From the NCBI GenBank assembly GCA_000310025.1, contig FN648340.1, positions 129,135 to 193,134 of the forward strand: a stretch of 64,000 bases of DNA. The letters are read 5' to 3'. The notes under the pieces were generated by a model, which was given only the letters and a program-made list of their open reading frames with translations, did no database searches and was not told where the DNA came from. Position 1 is the first letter of the stretch, and each line of letters opens with the position of its first letter. Made by a program: the position numbers and the translations under genes. The DNA is from Ectocarpus siliculosus (lineage: Eukaryota > Sar > Phaeophyceae > Ectocarpales > Ectocarpaceae). Positions 1 to 11,400 of this stretch are shown one piece after another.

Positions 1-1128
1 CAACTCTCTGGTACATGCTATTGCCATCACCGTAACCGGCTTGTAATGGGGGCTTGGTGCATCAGAACTGGTGAGAAAAGTGTGGGCAATAGAGAACGCA
101 ATTGTTTGGGCAAGTGCAGCCTATAAGCTGTGTGTGCCTAGGAGAGGAGAGGGAAACAGGCACAGCATGTTGTGTCATGTGTTGCATGACTCTCCCAGAA
201 ACACATCTCACCATTCCCAAACCAGTACAGATATCGTAGACCAGCACGAACGACAGTCATGTTGCAACCATCTCCTGTGTGGGTGCTCTCGTGCGTGCGT
301 GTAGGGGGGGAGACTGCACGACTCGATGGACTTCAAGTGCAACCGGTGACTGCTGTCGTGGCAGCTACAGCAGTACTGCTTTACACACACCTTCTGCTGT
401 TGCAGCAACCCGTTGTACATACCACTCTGCAGAGTAGATGCGGGAAAAGTGCCATTCTACATGGCACCACCATAGCAGCTCACCGACAGGCGGGTCCTCT
501 TGCTACCCAAGCTCACCTCTACTACTCTGCCGCACGCAGCAGGGTGAAGAATCGAGCCATGAGCGGCTGCCGACAATCCTTGCTCCGGGGACACCACCAG
601 TGAGGCTGGCCGAAGGAGGAGCCACAAGGCACTGAGCTGTCCCCAACAGCCACAACGCGACGACCAAAGTCCCTGGCACTCTCGGGTGTAGCCGCGCAAC
701 GGAGTACTCCCGTGGTGATGACATGATGATGGTGCTTGCTGGCTGGTTTGGTTTGGCTGCTGTGTGCTGCTTTGGCGTTGGTCGAGGGGGCACCGTGGAA
801 GGAAATATTGGGGTGTTCAGCCAGCCCGCGCGGCGTGTGCGTGGGCTATTGGTGAGGTTTTCGCCGTTTCTACGTTACGGTTCGCCTACAACTACATCAT
901 GTGCGCAACGGAGACACGATCTTCCCGCTTCGTGATGAAAGATCGCAGTAGCCCCACACCGATAACAGCGCAGACTCCGAAAATCGTCCAAACCTTTCGG
1001 TATACGAACTGGAGGTGGAGACTAGGCTCGAGCCTGGTCGTCAACGGGGTTGCGCTGTTATTGTTGTCTCCCTCCACTCGTTCGAGTCTTCGGTGTATTC
1101 AAGCTGCGTGTTCGGCTGATATTGAATC
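1..1128. other. Unassigned left edge
   Basis: I see no convincing coding exon here. Several short open frames overlap on both strands without compatible splice sites. The last 100-200 bases could be promoter or 5' UTR of the plus-strand membrane-protein gene that starts at 1129. Confidence 0.4.
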
Positions 1129-4100
1129 ATGGCTGGACCTGCTGAGGCATCGTCAAGGGCGAGCCCCACAAGCAGCTTCAATTCGAGCCAAGAGTTCTCC
1201 GCGTCGAGGGTGCTCTCGAACGGAACTTGTGGCGTTGTCTCATCGGTGATATGGATCATCATCTCTGCTGGCCTCTGCTTCCCGTGGTTGCTGGAGCAGC
1301 CCTCGGCATCCAAGGCTGGGGACTCCCCCAAGTCGGTCGCGTGGTTCGTCGTGTTGGCCATCGACCTTTTGATCGGGGCCATGAGCGTATTTTCTCTGTG
1401 GTTTCGGCGAAGCACTCTGAGCATCATGCTGCTCATTTGGGGCGCTGGCGGCATCGTGGTCACTTTCTTGATGGGAAGTTTCGCGATGCTACCGGCAGTG
1501 GCCACAATGTGAGCATAGAATGCAAAACTAATTAGCTGAGTGGGTACCTATATAGTCTATGTCAATGTCATTTGTACGGTGCTGCTGTTTCCGAATATAT
1601 TATCTTTATTGTACACCACAGAGATCGGTCGTGCTGGTTGCGCACATACTGTACGAACTTTCGTTGGCAACGAGGATGATTGTTTTGTTGTGGTGAACTC
1701 ACGAGAGAGAGTCCCGGGTGATCATGTGGAAGAAAAGCTCTGTTTGCCCCGTACGATTTCCTCTGTACACCGTTTACAACAGGTCGAGTGAAAGCTGGAA
1801 TCTTGTTCAGCTAGTCCAAGTAGCCTCCACCAGTTATTACCGCTTTTATTTTTTGCCTCTCTCTGTTTTTTTGTTGCCGTACCATATTGGTGGTCGAGAT
1901 TAGTTGTTTCTACCTCTCTCTGATCGGGAGCAGAACTACAGCAGCAGCAGTTATTAATATTTAGTTGTTAGAACCGTCCAAGTGGTCTGTGCACCTGGTG
2001 TGGGGTGGTAATCAGCTCCGTTACAATGTCCATCTCTTGCGCGACCGCCAACCCTGTGGACTTGGCCGGCAGATGCTGCTGTGCGGAAGAATTGTGCGTC
2101 TTGGGCGCGGCCGACATCTCCCCGCTGGACGATAGCTTCTGCCATACGACCCTAGAGCTCTGCATGGAAACGAAGTGGTCCCTGTGGTGCTACTACGGGG
2201 GAATCCTCTTGGCTATGACCTCCATCGTATTGCTTGTCAACTCGGTCGCCCTACATCACAAGGTACGCTTATCAACATCGTAATACCCGACGAGTTGGAA
2301 GTCTAAAAGCGTACAGTACCATCGCGCCTCTCTTCAGTCACTCTGTATTGAGAGAGGAAACCTCGCACTACATTGTACAAGCTAGAGATGTTTGATGTGT
2401 TGCACCTTTGCCGCCGTGTCAACTGCACAGTAGTGATTGTTCTCTCCCTTCCTTGGACAAGCTGCCGACAGACACCCTGGTCTGGTCTCCCTTCAGCGTA
2501 CCTACCTGCTGTCGGCAGCACATTCCAGACGATGTACCTTGTCCGCGTACACGGACACACAACACCGCCTCGGTTCGCGTCTCGATATGGTATAAGAGTG
2601 TCGAGACGCTAGATGTGGCGGTGTGTTGGTGCAACGGAATCTGTTAACGTCGATCTCATGCATTCGAAGTCGAATGGCTTGATATTTGTGGTGTTCATGT
2701 ATTATCGGATGCCCTCTGCCCTCGAGGGCAAGGGAGGGGAAAGCAAGGAAAAATAGAGGGACTACCTTCGCGAGAAATGACGTTAATGAGGAAATAGAAC
2801 AGGAAAAGGGGGTACGCAGACTGTATTCCCTAACCCTAACCCAACTTCCCCGATTGCATGCTTTATCCAACATGTGTACTTCATAGAAAAAAACTACGAA
2901 GGCTTCTAAACCAGAGAGCGGAGTGAACCTCACACGGCTCACACATACACACAGCCCAGAACACGCTGTAGTCGACTCAGAATCGGGCAGGTCCATCACG
3001 ACACCACCAATCTTCATTGCCGGCGCGGACGGACACTTCCTCTTCCATCGCACCTCTTGCACAGCTCCACGGTGCAATCTCGATCGAAGCGACCTCGGCC
3101 ATGGCAGTTCCAGCAAGTTGATCCCTTAGCCGACTGATCATCGTCCCCGGCTGCTTTGTTTTCCCTGTCGGAATCCTCGGACGTGTCGTTGTTACCGTCT
3201 CTGCCGCGTCCACCTCCTCGACCTCCACGATTCCCACCAATTTTCCACGATCCCCGGCCCGACCACGTCCGTCAGCGACGAGCGCATTATGATTTATGAT
3301 TTGCTGGGAAGTCCTTCTTGCTCTTGCTGAGAAGGTCATTGCTCAGCCTGTACCAGGCTAATGATCTCATGGCGATCCAAAATCTGTTTGCTAATCCACC
3401 TCTCGCATAATTTCTGATTCTACTCTCGAGTTCAATTAGAGGTGAATCGCAAACAATTCCAGAGTTGAATCGGAAACAGGCGTTGGATCTCAAAGAGATC
3501 GTCAATCTGGTACAGACGCAACATGACCTCCTCAGCAAGACAAAGAACAGCGTTCCCAAGCAGATCAGCATGCTCCCGTCGCTGACGGACGTGGTCGGGC
3601 CAAGGGTCATGGAAAATCTGGTGGACATCGAGGAGGTCGAAAAGGGTGGATGTGGCAGACACGGTAACAACAAAGAAAGCAAGACAGAGAGAGGAGCGAG
3701 CCCCACACGGCTCACACACACAGAACTCAGAACACGCTCTGCAGTCGAATAGTCCAATAGAGGAGGCAGTAAGCTCCCAACCGACAGGAACCCGTCACTT
3801 TCGGAGAAAACACACCGACCGAGTGTCATGGCGCCGCGGAAGCAAAATCATCGCCGTGCATCCAGTCACAGAACATGAAGTTGCAGTATCGTCGACGTGG
3901 ACATACCATGAGCACGGAATAATCTGCTCCCCGCAGTTTCAGTACGATACGGCTGTGACACCTTGCTGCCATAGACACCTGAAATAAGAATTGCATGTAT
4001 GTAGGGCATCATCAAATGTATTTACGAGTGTCAGATGGCGTCCCCGTGGCAATACAATAGACGTCCGGGGGTACATTCGCTTGAGGATAGTATGGGACAC

Positions 4101-5183
4101 AGGCACGGGATTATCCAGGGTTGGAGGTTCTGGTGAGAGAAAAATAATTTTGGGTGGCATCGACCGCGTCCGAGTTTCATCAAGTGAACCCGACAACCAA
4201 ACTAGGGCCGACCGCAGTGGTGACTGGCACCCGCTCGGAAAAAAATTGCGATGCTCTACACGCCCCGCGATAAGACCCTTCCAAATGATGCCCGCGCCAG
4301 ACCCACACAAAGCGGACCGATGAAAGATCTTTCGACCACGTGATCCTGCCGCCATTTTCCCCACCCCGTGCAGCACCTACCAGTAAGTTTGTGATGCCAC
4401 GATAGCTCGACTAAACGCCACTCACCGTCCCCACCGGGGGCATTACGCATGAAACGAAAACAGACCCTCTTGGACTGCGAACGCCGGCGTAAGGAGGCCG
4501 CCAAAGCCATCCGCGCCGCCAACCGCTCCCGGCGGCGCCGCCAGCAGCTCTGGGAGCAAGAGGTCTACGGAGGCGGCAGCTACGCGGGCAGTCTCTCCGG
4601 TGCACGTCCGCCAAGCACCCGAAGGACCGGCGGCGCCGACGATAACAGCCACGCCGGTGGCTCGACGCTGCTGCTAAATCCCGCCGAGACGTCGAGCTCC
4701 CGCGGCCGCGGTGGCGCCCCCGCCATAGCGCCGTCGTTCGAATCCCCGACTCGTGGTTACCCCCGAAAGCCGGTCGCCACGGCCGAGGTCGGCGGCGGCA
4801 GGGTCACGCCACCGGTGGAGTTTGCCGCGCTGGACCCGACGGGAGGCACGGACATTGAGATGAGCAGGCTGGGCTCCCCGACTTCAGCCGCGATGTCCCA
4901 GAGCGGCCAAGACGAAGGCGACGGTAACTTTGGCGGCGAGGGTGGCGGCGGCGGCGGCGGCGGCGGGTTTACGATCGGCGCGTACACGGGCGGGACGAAG
5001 AACCGCCTCAGCAACCTTGAGGAGGAGACTGCGAGGATGTCGTCGTGGGGCAGGGGTGAAACAGCCAACACGGGGGCGGCGATGAACTGGGTGGCCGGCG
5101 GAGGGGCTGGGGACGGTCAGATCACACCGAAGACGGCCCTAAGGTTCAAGACCAGCGCGCTCTCTAGAGCGATGCACCGCTGA
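1129..5183 (+). CDS. Four-helix membrane protein with Gly/Ser-rich tail
   Basis: Unrecognised protein, 448 residues in my model with exons 1129-1508, 2016-2262 and 4464-5183, all in compatible phase. Exon 1 encodes three hydrophobic helices (about residues 35-55, 70-92 and 96-120). Exon 2 encodes a loop rich in Cys (a CCC triplet near 147-149 and four further Cys by residue 176) and a fourth helix (about 181-206). Exon 3 begins with a strongly basic stretch (RRR and RSRRRR), as expected just inside a membrane, then a low-complexity Gly/Ser/Pro tail with a run of nine Gly. The layout of four helices with a Cys-bearing loop before the last one recalls tetraspanin or claudin/MARVEL proteins, but I see no diagnostic motif of either. 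The acceptors of exons 2 and 3 have weak pyrimidine tracts, so these joins are less certain than the exons. The start ATG precedes a Ser-rich cytosolic segment. Confidence 0.5.
2925..3750. mobile_element. Degenerate gag-like retroelement fossil, inverted pair
   Basis: Within intron 2 of the membrane-protein gene. The minus strand of about 3000-3400 reads as a degenerate gag-type segment with two zinc-knuckle-like Cys clusters. The plus strand at about 3465-3670 is a diverged copy of the part preceding the knuckles, so the two form an inverted pair. A further 55-60 bp block is repeated directly at about 2925-2985 and 3690-3750. The most likely source is an LTR retrotransposon of Copia-like type, but no protease, integrase or reverse transcriptase is visible and LTRs are not evident. 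It is broken and looks old. Confidence 0.35.
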
Positions 5184-8100
5184 AAAGTGACGGGGTGTGT
5201 ATTTTCAGAACATTTACGATATCTCCTGTGTAACGGCAGTTGATATGTCAAAGATATGAATTATTTACTATTGGGGCGAATTTCCGGGGTAAGTCTAATA
5301 AAATCCGCAGCAACGAGCGGCGTTGCGGAAAATGCTGGCCTTCATGCTGCTTTTTTTAGACTTGGTGGCAAAGTCCAGGTCGGGACGGTGCAGAACTGGT
5401 ACTTTTTGTTCATTGTTGTTTCAAAACAAAATGGCGAGAATGGGACAATCTCTTGCCCGTAATCGGCTGGGACTTCAAATACGCACGTGCGGGGGAAGCA
5501 GCATTCGATGGTACAGTTCCTACGCGCAGGATGGTGCGGTGAATTGCGTACACAATAGGAGCCCATGTAGTGACCCCTTCGACTTGGGGGCTTTTTCGGA
5601 CGTATGCGAGTCAAGGCGAGCTTATCGCACCACATCGACTAGTGCAGTACGCTAGTACACCACAATTATGCTAGTGGCGCGTCTCATCAGCTAGATGTCA
5701 ACCAAAGCTCCTCGTTTCGTAGGGGTGCCGTGCATTCACGTACTTTGGCGCTTTGAAGGGGACGGATATTGTTTCGCTACGCTGCCAAACGGCGCACGTT
5801 CGAAAGAAACAGGCTCGTGAAAGGACAGTGTCAGCAGCGCGTGCAGGGAGGACGGAGTGCCCGTCGTGCACCTGTCGGTGGCGGACCAGTTAATGGTATC
5901 GGGGCACACAAGAGCCTACAGTAGATAAGACTTGAAGCCTGCGGGATGGAACACAAGCCACCGGCCAATTATCTGCTGAAGACAAGAACCACGAAGGGGA
6001 GGGGTGGGGGGTGAGCAAGAGGCGTTACCGTCAGCAGGTACTACGGTAGTAAGGAGCCTATTCAAATTATTGGATAGCGTCGATTTTTTTGTTCTTCTTG
6101 CCCGATTGTTTTTGGTCGTCTCGATTCATCTCCGGGACTTGTTTCTTGCCCTCAACAACGGCTTTCACCGCTGATGATGTCGGTTGTTTCAAAAACAAAA
6201 GTTTCGTTCCCGTTGTCCACGGATAGTATTGATCTACCTGGGACGCCAGTAGTTGCAATCCTAGGGGCGGTTCATCTTGCCTGACTCTACCCCATACCAT
6301 AATTCCTAGAAGCAAGGGGAGGTTTTCCTGGTTGGTGGTAACCTGACAGATAGATACCCAGCACGGCAGGGGGCGTGGGGGCGTGCGTACAAAAAGCCTA
6401 GGGCGACACGTACTTTCACCGCTGTCTCGCACAATGCGTGTGGTTGCTTTTGGGCATCTGCTTTTAATTTTATGCGCGAAGGTCCCTCTCGCGCCTCTAA
6501 GGTGCGTGGAACGGGATTGGTGTGGTCGGCGAAGACAGAACACGGCCGTGACAATTCCCCGGGTGGCTTCGTAAGGGCGCGAGGGTGGCCTCTTCAGGTT
6601 TACTCTTCAGAATACATTGGTATGCTTCAGAATGCCTTGTTCGGGACTCTGCTTCTTCTGGGTGGAGCAGGACTCTTGTTCCTCTTACTTTTTGGGCTTT
6701 TTATGGCCCGGATTTGCTCTCTTTAGGCTTGTTGACCTAAGACGTGTAACGATTGTTTCACGAATGGTTTGGATTTTTCTAGATACATTATCTAGACGAG
6801 GTAGAACATGTGTTCTTGAGCCATGATACGTGTGGGTTTCCTCGTGGTCACGAACAACATTCTTTTCTGTTCCTTTGAAGAGGTGGAAGGAGGAGGTACT
6901 GTTGGATAGGTGACAGACTGGCTTTTTACCGTGAAGATACCAAACAGCACACCCAGCGTGGGCGCTCCTTGCGCCATAATGAGTTTTGGCCCACGGCCGT
7001 TTTTTTGTTCCTGGGGGATCGGCCACCGCAACCGAACCAACCTTGAGGCAGTTTATTGTTGTTAGATTTTTTTGCGTTGTCGCATTGTTGGCTCGCTGTA
7101 CGTCTAGTAGTAGTGCGTAAAGCAAGGATAAGGGGAAAACTATACTGTAATTGACAAGAGGTATGTACACCGTAGAACCCAGTTTTACGGCTGTGAGTGG
7201 CAGAGGACCAAGGTGCCAAAGGGGCAGGGGCGCAGGGCTGGAAGGGTATACGGAGACATGTACATTGTATTTGTCCCGGAAACATCGGAACGGCACATGA
7301 CTATCATGTAAGCTGTTCGGGGCCATGCTGGTGGAAGTTGAGTGACGTTGGTGCATAGCGCTGAGCTCAGGCGTGAATGTTCAGAAACTTGATCTTGAAT
7401 GCAGCGGGAGCGTGTCTCGTGTCCTAGCGACGTCGGTGGCGAGACATGCATACATACGTGGAGCTGTGGGCAGGGACGAGGAGGGTGGCATTGCGTGGTA
7501 GCATTTAACTGACTGTGGGTGGGTACTCCCGGGGTTCGAATGGAGAGCATCGGGTAGTGAGCTCTTTTTCGTGAAACTGATCCTAGCATGCTCGCATTCC
7601 AACGCCACCTACAACAGCACAGGAAGTAAACTACGCAAGTAGTTGTACGCGAGCCTTCTTCGCGGTTTATTCCATGTGCATGATAGACACAAACAGTAAC
7701 TTTAAGGTTTGGTAAGGTGTGCACATTCTGGAAAGGGACTTCGACCCACACCAGAGCTGGAGACGGGTAGCTTTGAGGGGAAACGGCACATTGTTTGTTT
7801 TTCCGTGTCGTCTATTTTGGGCGCCACTCAACACCGTACACTGTATGTTTGACGCACCACCCGGGGCCTCACAGGCAGGACGAATCCTTCATCAGCATTG
7901 ATTTTACGCTGTTCGTTTTAAGTCGGCATTTTGTACGACGGTTTTCTTCGGGAGCAGCTCGTCCTTCCGATGGAAGTTTGCCACAAATTCGAGGCGTTGG
8001 CGTGTGGGAGACTCAGTGGCTTTGTGGCTAACAATAAGCGGCACGGATCGGTTGGCGTTTTCTACCGCTTGCGGTGGTAACAATGTTCCCGAGGCGGTTG

Positions 8101-8432
8101 CTGTCGGATTAAAAAGCGTTTGCTCTTGAAAATATGCCACTAACCAGACCGAGTCAACGTCAGAGACGCCCCTGACAATGCCTGAGGACGTTACAGGTAC
8201 CCCACTGATACGGGTGCAATACAACTCCTCCGATCAGCTTTGGGGGTACGCTTCGGGCGTGTACAGCCTAATGCCGAGATTAGCCACCGTGGACCCTGTT
8301 CAGTTGTTTTCGGCTCTCTTTCAAGAAAAGTCCGCCCGCCACGAGCCGCTGGGGCGTTGCTCCGCACTCAAACGACCTACTAAGTAACGCGGAATCTCGA
8401 AACCGGACACCCGAAAAACCGGCTGACTCCCT
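5184..8432. other. Intergenic stretch with weak minus-strand open frames
   Basis: Between two genes that converge from either side. Nothing recognised. Three minus-strand open frames (about 6067-6345, 6792-7040 and 7904-8200) have a plausible amino-acid mix, and the first looks like a terminal exon preceded by an AG acceptor at about 6345, ending in a Lys-rich tail. Their codons are less GC-rich at third positions than those of the neighbouring genes, and no splice chain joins them in phase by eye. They could be a decayed gene or repeat. Confidence 0.3.
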
Positions 8433-11400
8433 TCACGTAGCTTGGCCACCGCCGAGCTGTGTCGAGACGCTGAACACGGACATGGTATCGCTCATGTCGT
8501 CGCTCCCGGCGTCGCTGACGTTCCCCACGCCCGCGCCGCCAATATACTTGATGCTTACGGCTGAGCTTCCATGACCGTGACCGCCTTCTAGCGCACCACC
8601 GCCTTCCTCCGCCCCGACTAGCCGACGAGAACTACCGCCGCCGCCACCGCCGCCACCAAGGTGCGACTTCTTCGAGACTCCTTTCTTGTGGGCCCGTTTT
8701 TGGTTCGCCCTCTGCACGGCCTGTTTCAGCGAGCTGGGTACCTTTATGGAGTGTTCGACCAGGAAATCGTGGTAGTTTTCTCGCCGCTGGTGGACGAAGG
8801 TCAAGCAGGTGAGGATCATTTTCTGGGCGGGGGGGTTCTGGTGATCCTCCGGCAGGAACGAGGCGCCCACCAGCGACCAGAAGATGTACGGCGTCACCGC
8901 GTGTCCGCTCGTGAGCACCTGTCGGAGTATAGTGTGGTGCAAGGGGGACGTTTGTTGGTCGCCCGCCGCTCGCTACACCACAACGGCCAACGGTGCTTTT
9001 GAACGCTAAAGCATCTGCACAGAAATACCGTGCTTGTGCTTCTTGCTTGTTCCGCCCCGTCCCATCACATCCAATACCACTTGACATTCGGCGGATGACT
9101 CAGTTGAGCAAAACAAGAGGCTATTTCCGTCAGTTCGCTCGTTCCACTGATGAACAAAACATAAACAGAACAAGAAACACCAAACCGAAACCGTGCGTGC
9201 AAAGAGCCGAGTACTGTCCCAGCATCTCAAGCGTGCCGCCGATTCGTGGCACAGCAGTACCTTATGCAAGGCAGCCGCAAGCTTGGTCATGCACCGCGGT
9301 ACCTCGCCCCCTTCCTTGCCCTGTACCATGATTAGCATCCGTCTCATCACGGACGGAAACCAAGACCCCTCCAGACTAGTCGCCTCATCAGCGCGTTGTT
9401 TCGCAGCCACCTGAGTCAGCCACGAAGCGCCGTGAGTTTTGTTGGTGATGGGTGGCTTTCGATGTGTTATGGCGTTTGGTGCTACTGTAGGTCCGCAACT
9501 ACCCGCATCCACGAAGTGTAAAGCATCCCGTTGGTGGTGGTGGTGGTTATTCTAGGCACAAGAGCATCATGTGTCTCGATCGCATCTTCGCAACAAATTT
9601 GACGTTAGAAGCGACTGAGATTCCTGTTCCTGAGTATTTTTCGCTATGCGCTACAATAAACAGCTGTCTCTCTGTAAGATAAATTGAAGGCTGGCTGTGA
9701 ATTGGTGTATGTCGTTCACCGCTAGATTCTACCGCCTTTTGGGAGTGGGGGGCACATTAGCTAGAAAATAATGTGCAGGTTACAAGCGCCTACATGCGCT
9801 TCTTTTTCACCTGCCGACGCATGACCTTGGGCACGCTCTCGAACGTCCGTTTTCCTTCTCCGGCTGCCGCAATCTGATGGATAGGTTGCCACGCAGAACG
9901 GGCCGGAAAAGTGGTGATAGCCGGGGGGGCAGGCATTAGTACTGCGACGGGTTTCTTTTTGGGAGATTAGGAAGAGGCAGAGTGTTGCACGCTGCTGCTT
10001 GAGCTTTTCCCAGAGGGACAACATAGAAGTATGAGCAAAGGCGTTCGCCAACGGGCAACGGTGTATCTACGGAGTAAACTCGCCTGCTGGCGCTCGTTAC
10101 GTCCGATTTGTTTCCTTTCGTTTTTAATGCGTATGACTGGTCATTCCCGCGGACTATTTCGGTGACTGCCAAACTCCAACAAGCGTACACGAGGTACAGC
10201 AGTTCAAACGAAACACGAAGGACTTGTACCGGCAATGTAGCCTCCAAGGGGTGTTGTCACAGTTGGGGGCAGAGGTTTTAGGGTAGAGGGCGTAGGGCTG
10301 CATGAAACCGTACCTTGACAGTGTCCATCATTCTCCTCATGTCCTCGTCCCAGTCGAAGTCTCTCCGGCTGATGGATTCTGACAAGTCCTTGTCCAGGCT
10401 GACCTGCCGCAGAACGTACGCCTTGACGGCTGCCTTCAACTCCTTCTTCGCCTGAACGAACGGGTCGCAAGAAAATGGCAGAGCACACTGGGACACGTGC
10501 GTACTACGCGGCGGCATTGAACCACATTGCAAGGCTTATCGTCGCAGTTAGACTCAACAGTCGGCCCACCTGAGGTATGCATAGATACGTGGTGCACAAG
10601 GGGTGTAATGACCCCACAACGACGGTTGACCGAACCAAGGTTTATGCTATAAGAAGTACCCGACATCGTCGGTGGCGAAGAGGGAACAGGGCAAATCCAT
10701 GTACCCTAGAAAAAACACAGCACATCGGTCCTGTTTCATCCAGTGATGTGCACCCTCGTACGCAACGGAGAAGTTGGATCTTTCTTCTAACTCCCCATCG
10801 CCGCACGGAGAGCGTCGGAGCAAGAGCGTGGGTATTGTTTCGAAAGATGGTCCTCGACGCAATGGTCCCAGAGCCACCTTTTCCCACCTTCTCTCCGGTG
10901 TTAGTGAGTCGAGAAAGGGGAAGCGGCTACCCCCACTGCTGCGAACCCACGGCACCGAACAGTGCTGTTCTGCGGGCAGCTCGGCGGCCGAACCGGGACT
11001 GACTGCCTTCCTCACCGATGCGGACACCATGACCGGGGACCCAGGTCCCGCTCTCCTGGCGCTCATCGATCCAGACGTCGCCCCGCTACCGCGACCGCCG
11101 TGTGGCCGTGAGAAGCGAACGCCCCCCCCAGTGGCGGCCGGAGCAGACCTAGCGGTGTGTGCAACATGCGCGGCGCGCACGCGGCCACTGAATGAGGACT
11201 GATTTTGTGGTGCCCTACTGTTGTGCAGGGCGATGCAGGCTCGATGCACCCCACCCAGATGGGGAGACAGAAGGCCGTCGTGCCGGTGTAGCTGTACGTA
11301 CTCGAGGGCGAGGGAGAAGTTCGCAGTCATGCGGAGACGACACTTATTACGTGGGAACCCATGCAAAACTGTCCTTCATGCCTTCTCTTTCGAAACGTTG

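Noticed and set aside
2820-2845. Telomere-like CCCTAACCCTAACCC
   Set aside because: Only two units. Similar short CCTAACC strings occur near 63160. It is too short for an interstitial telomere.
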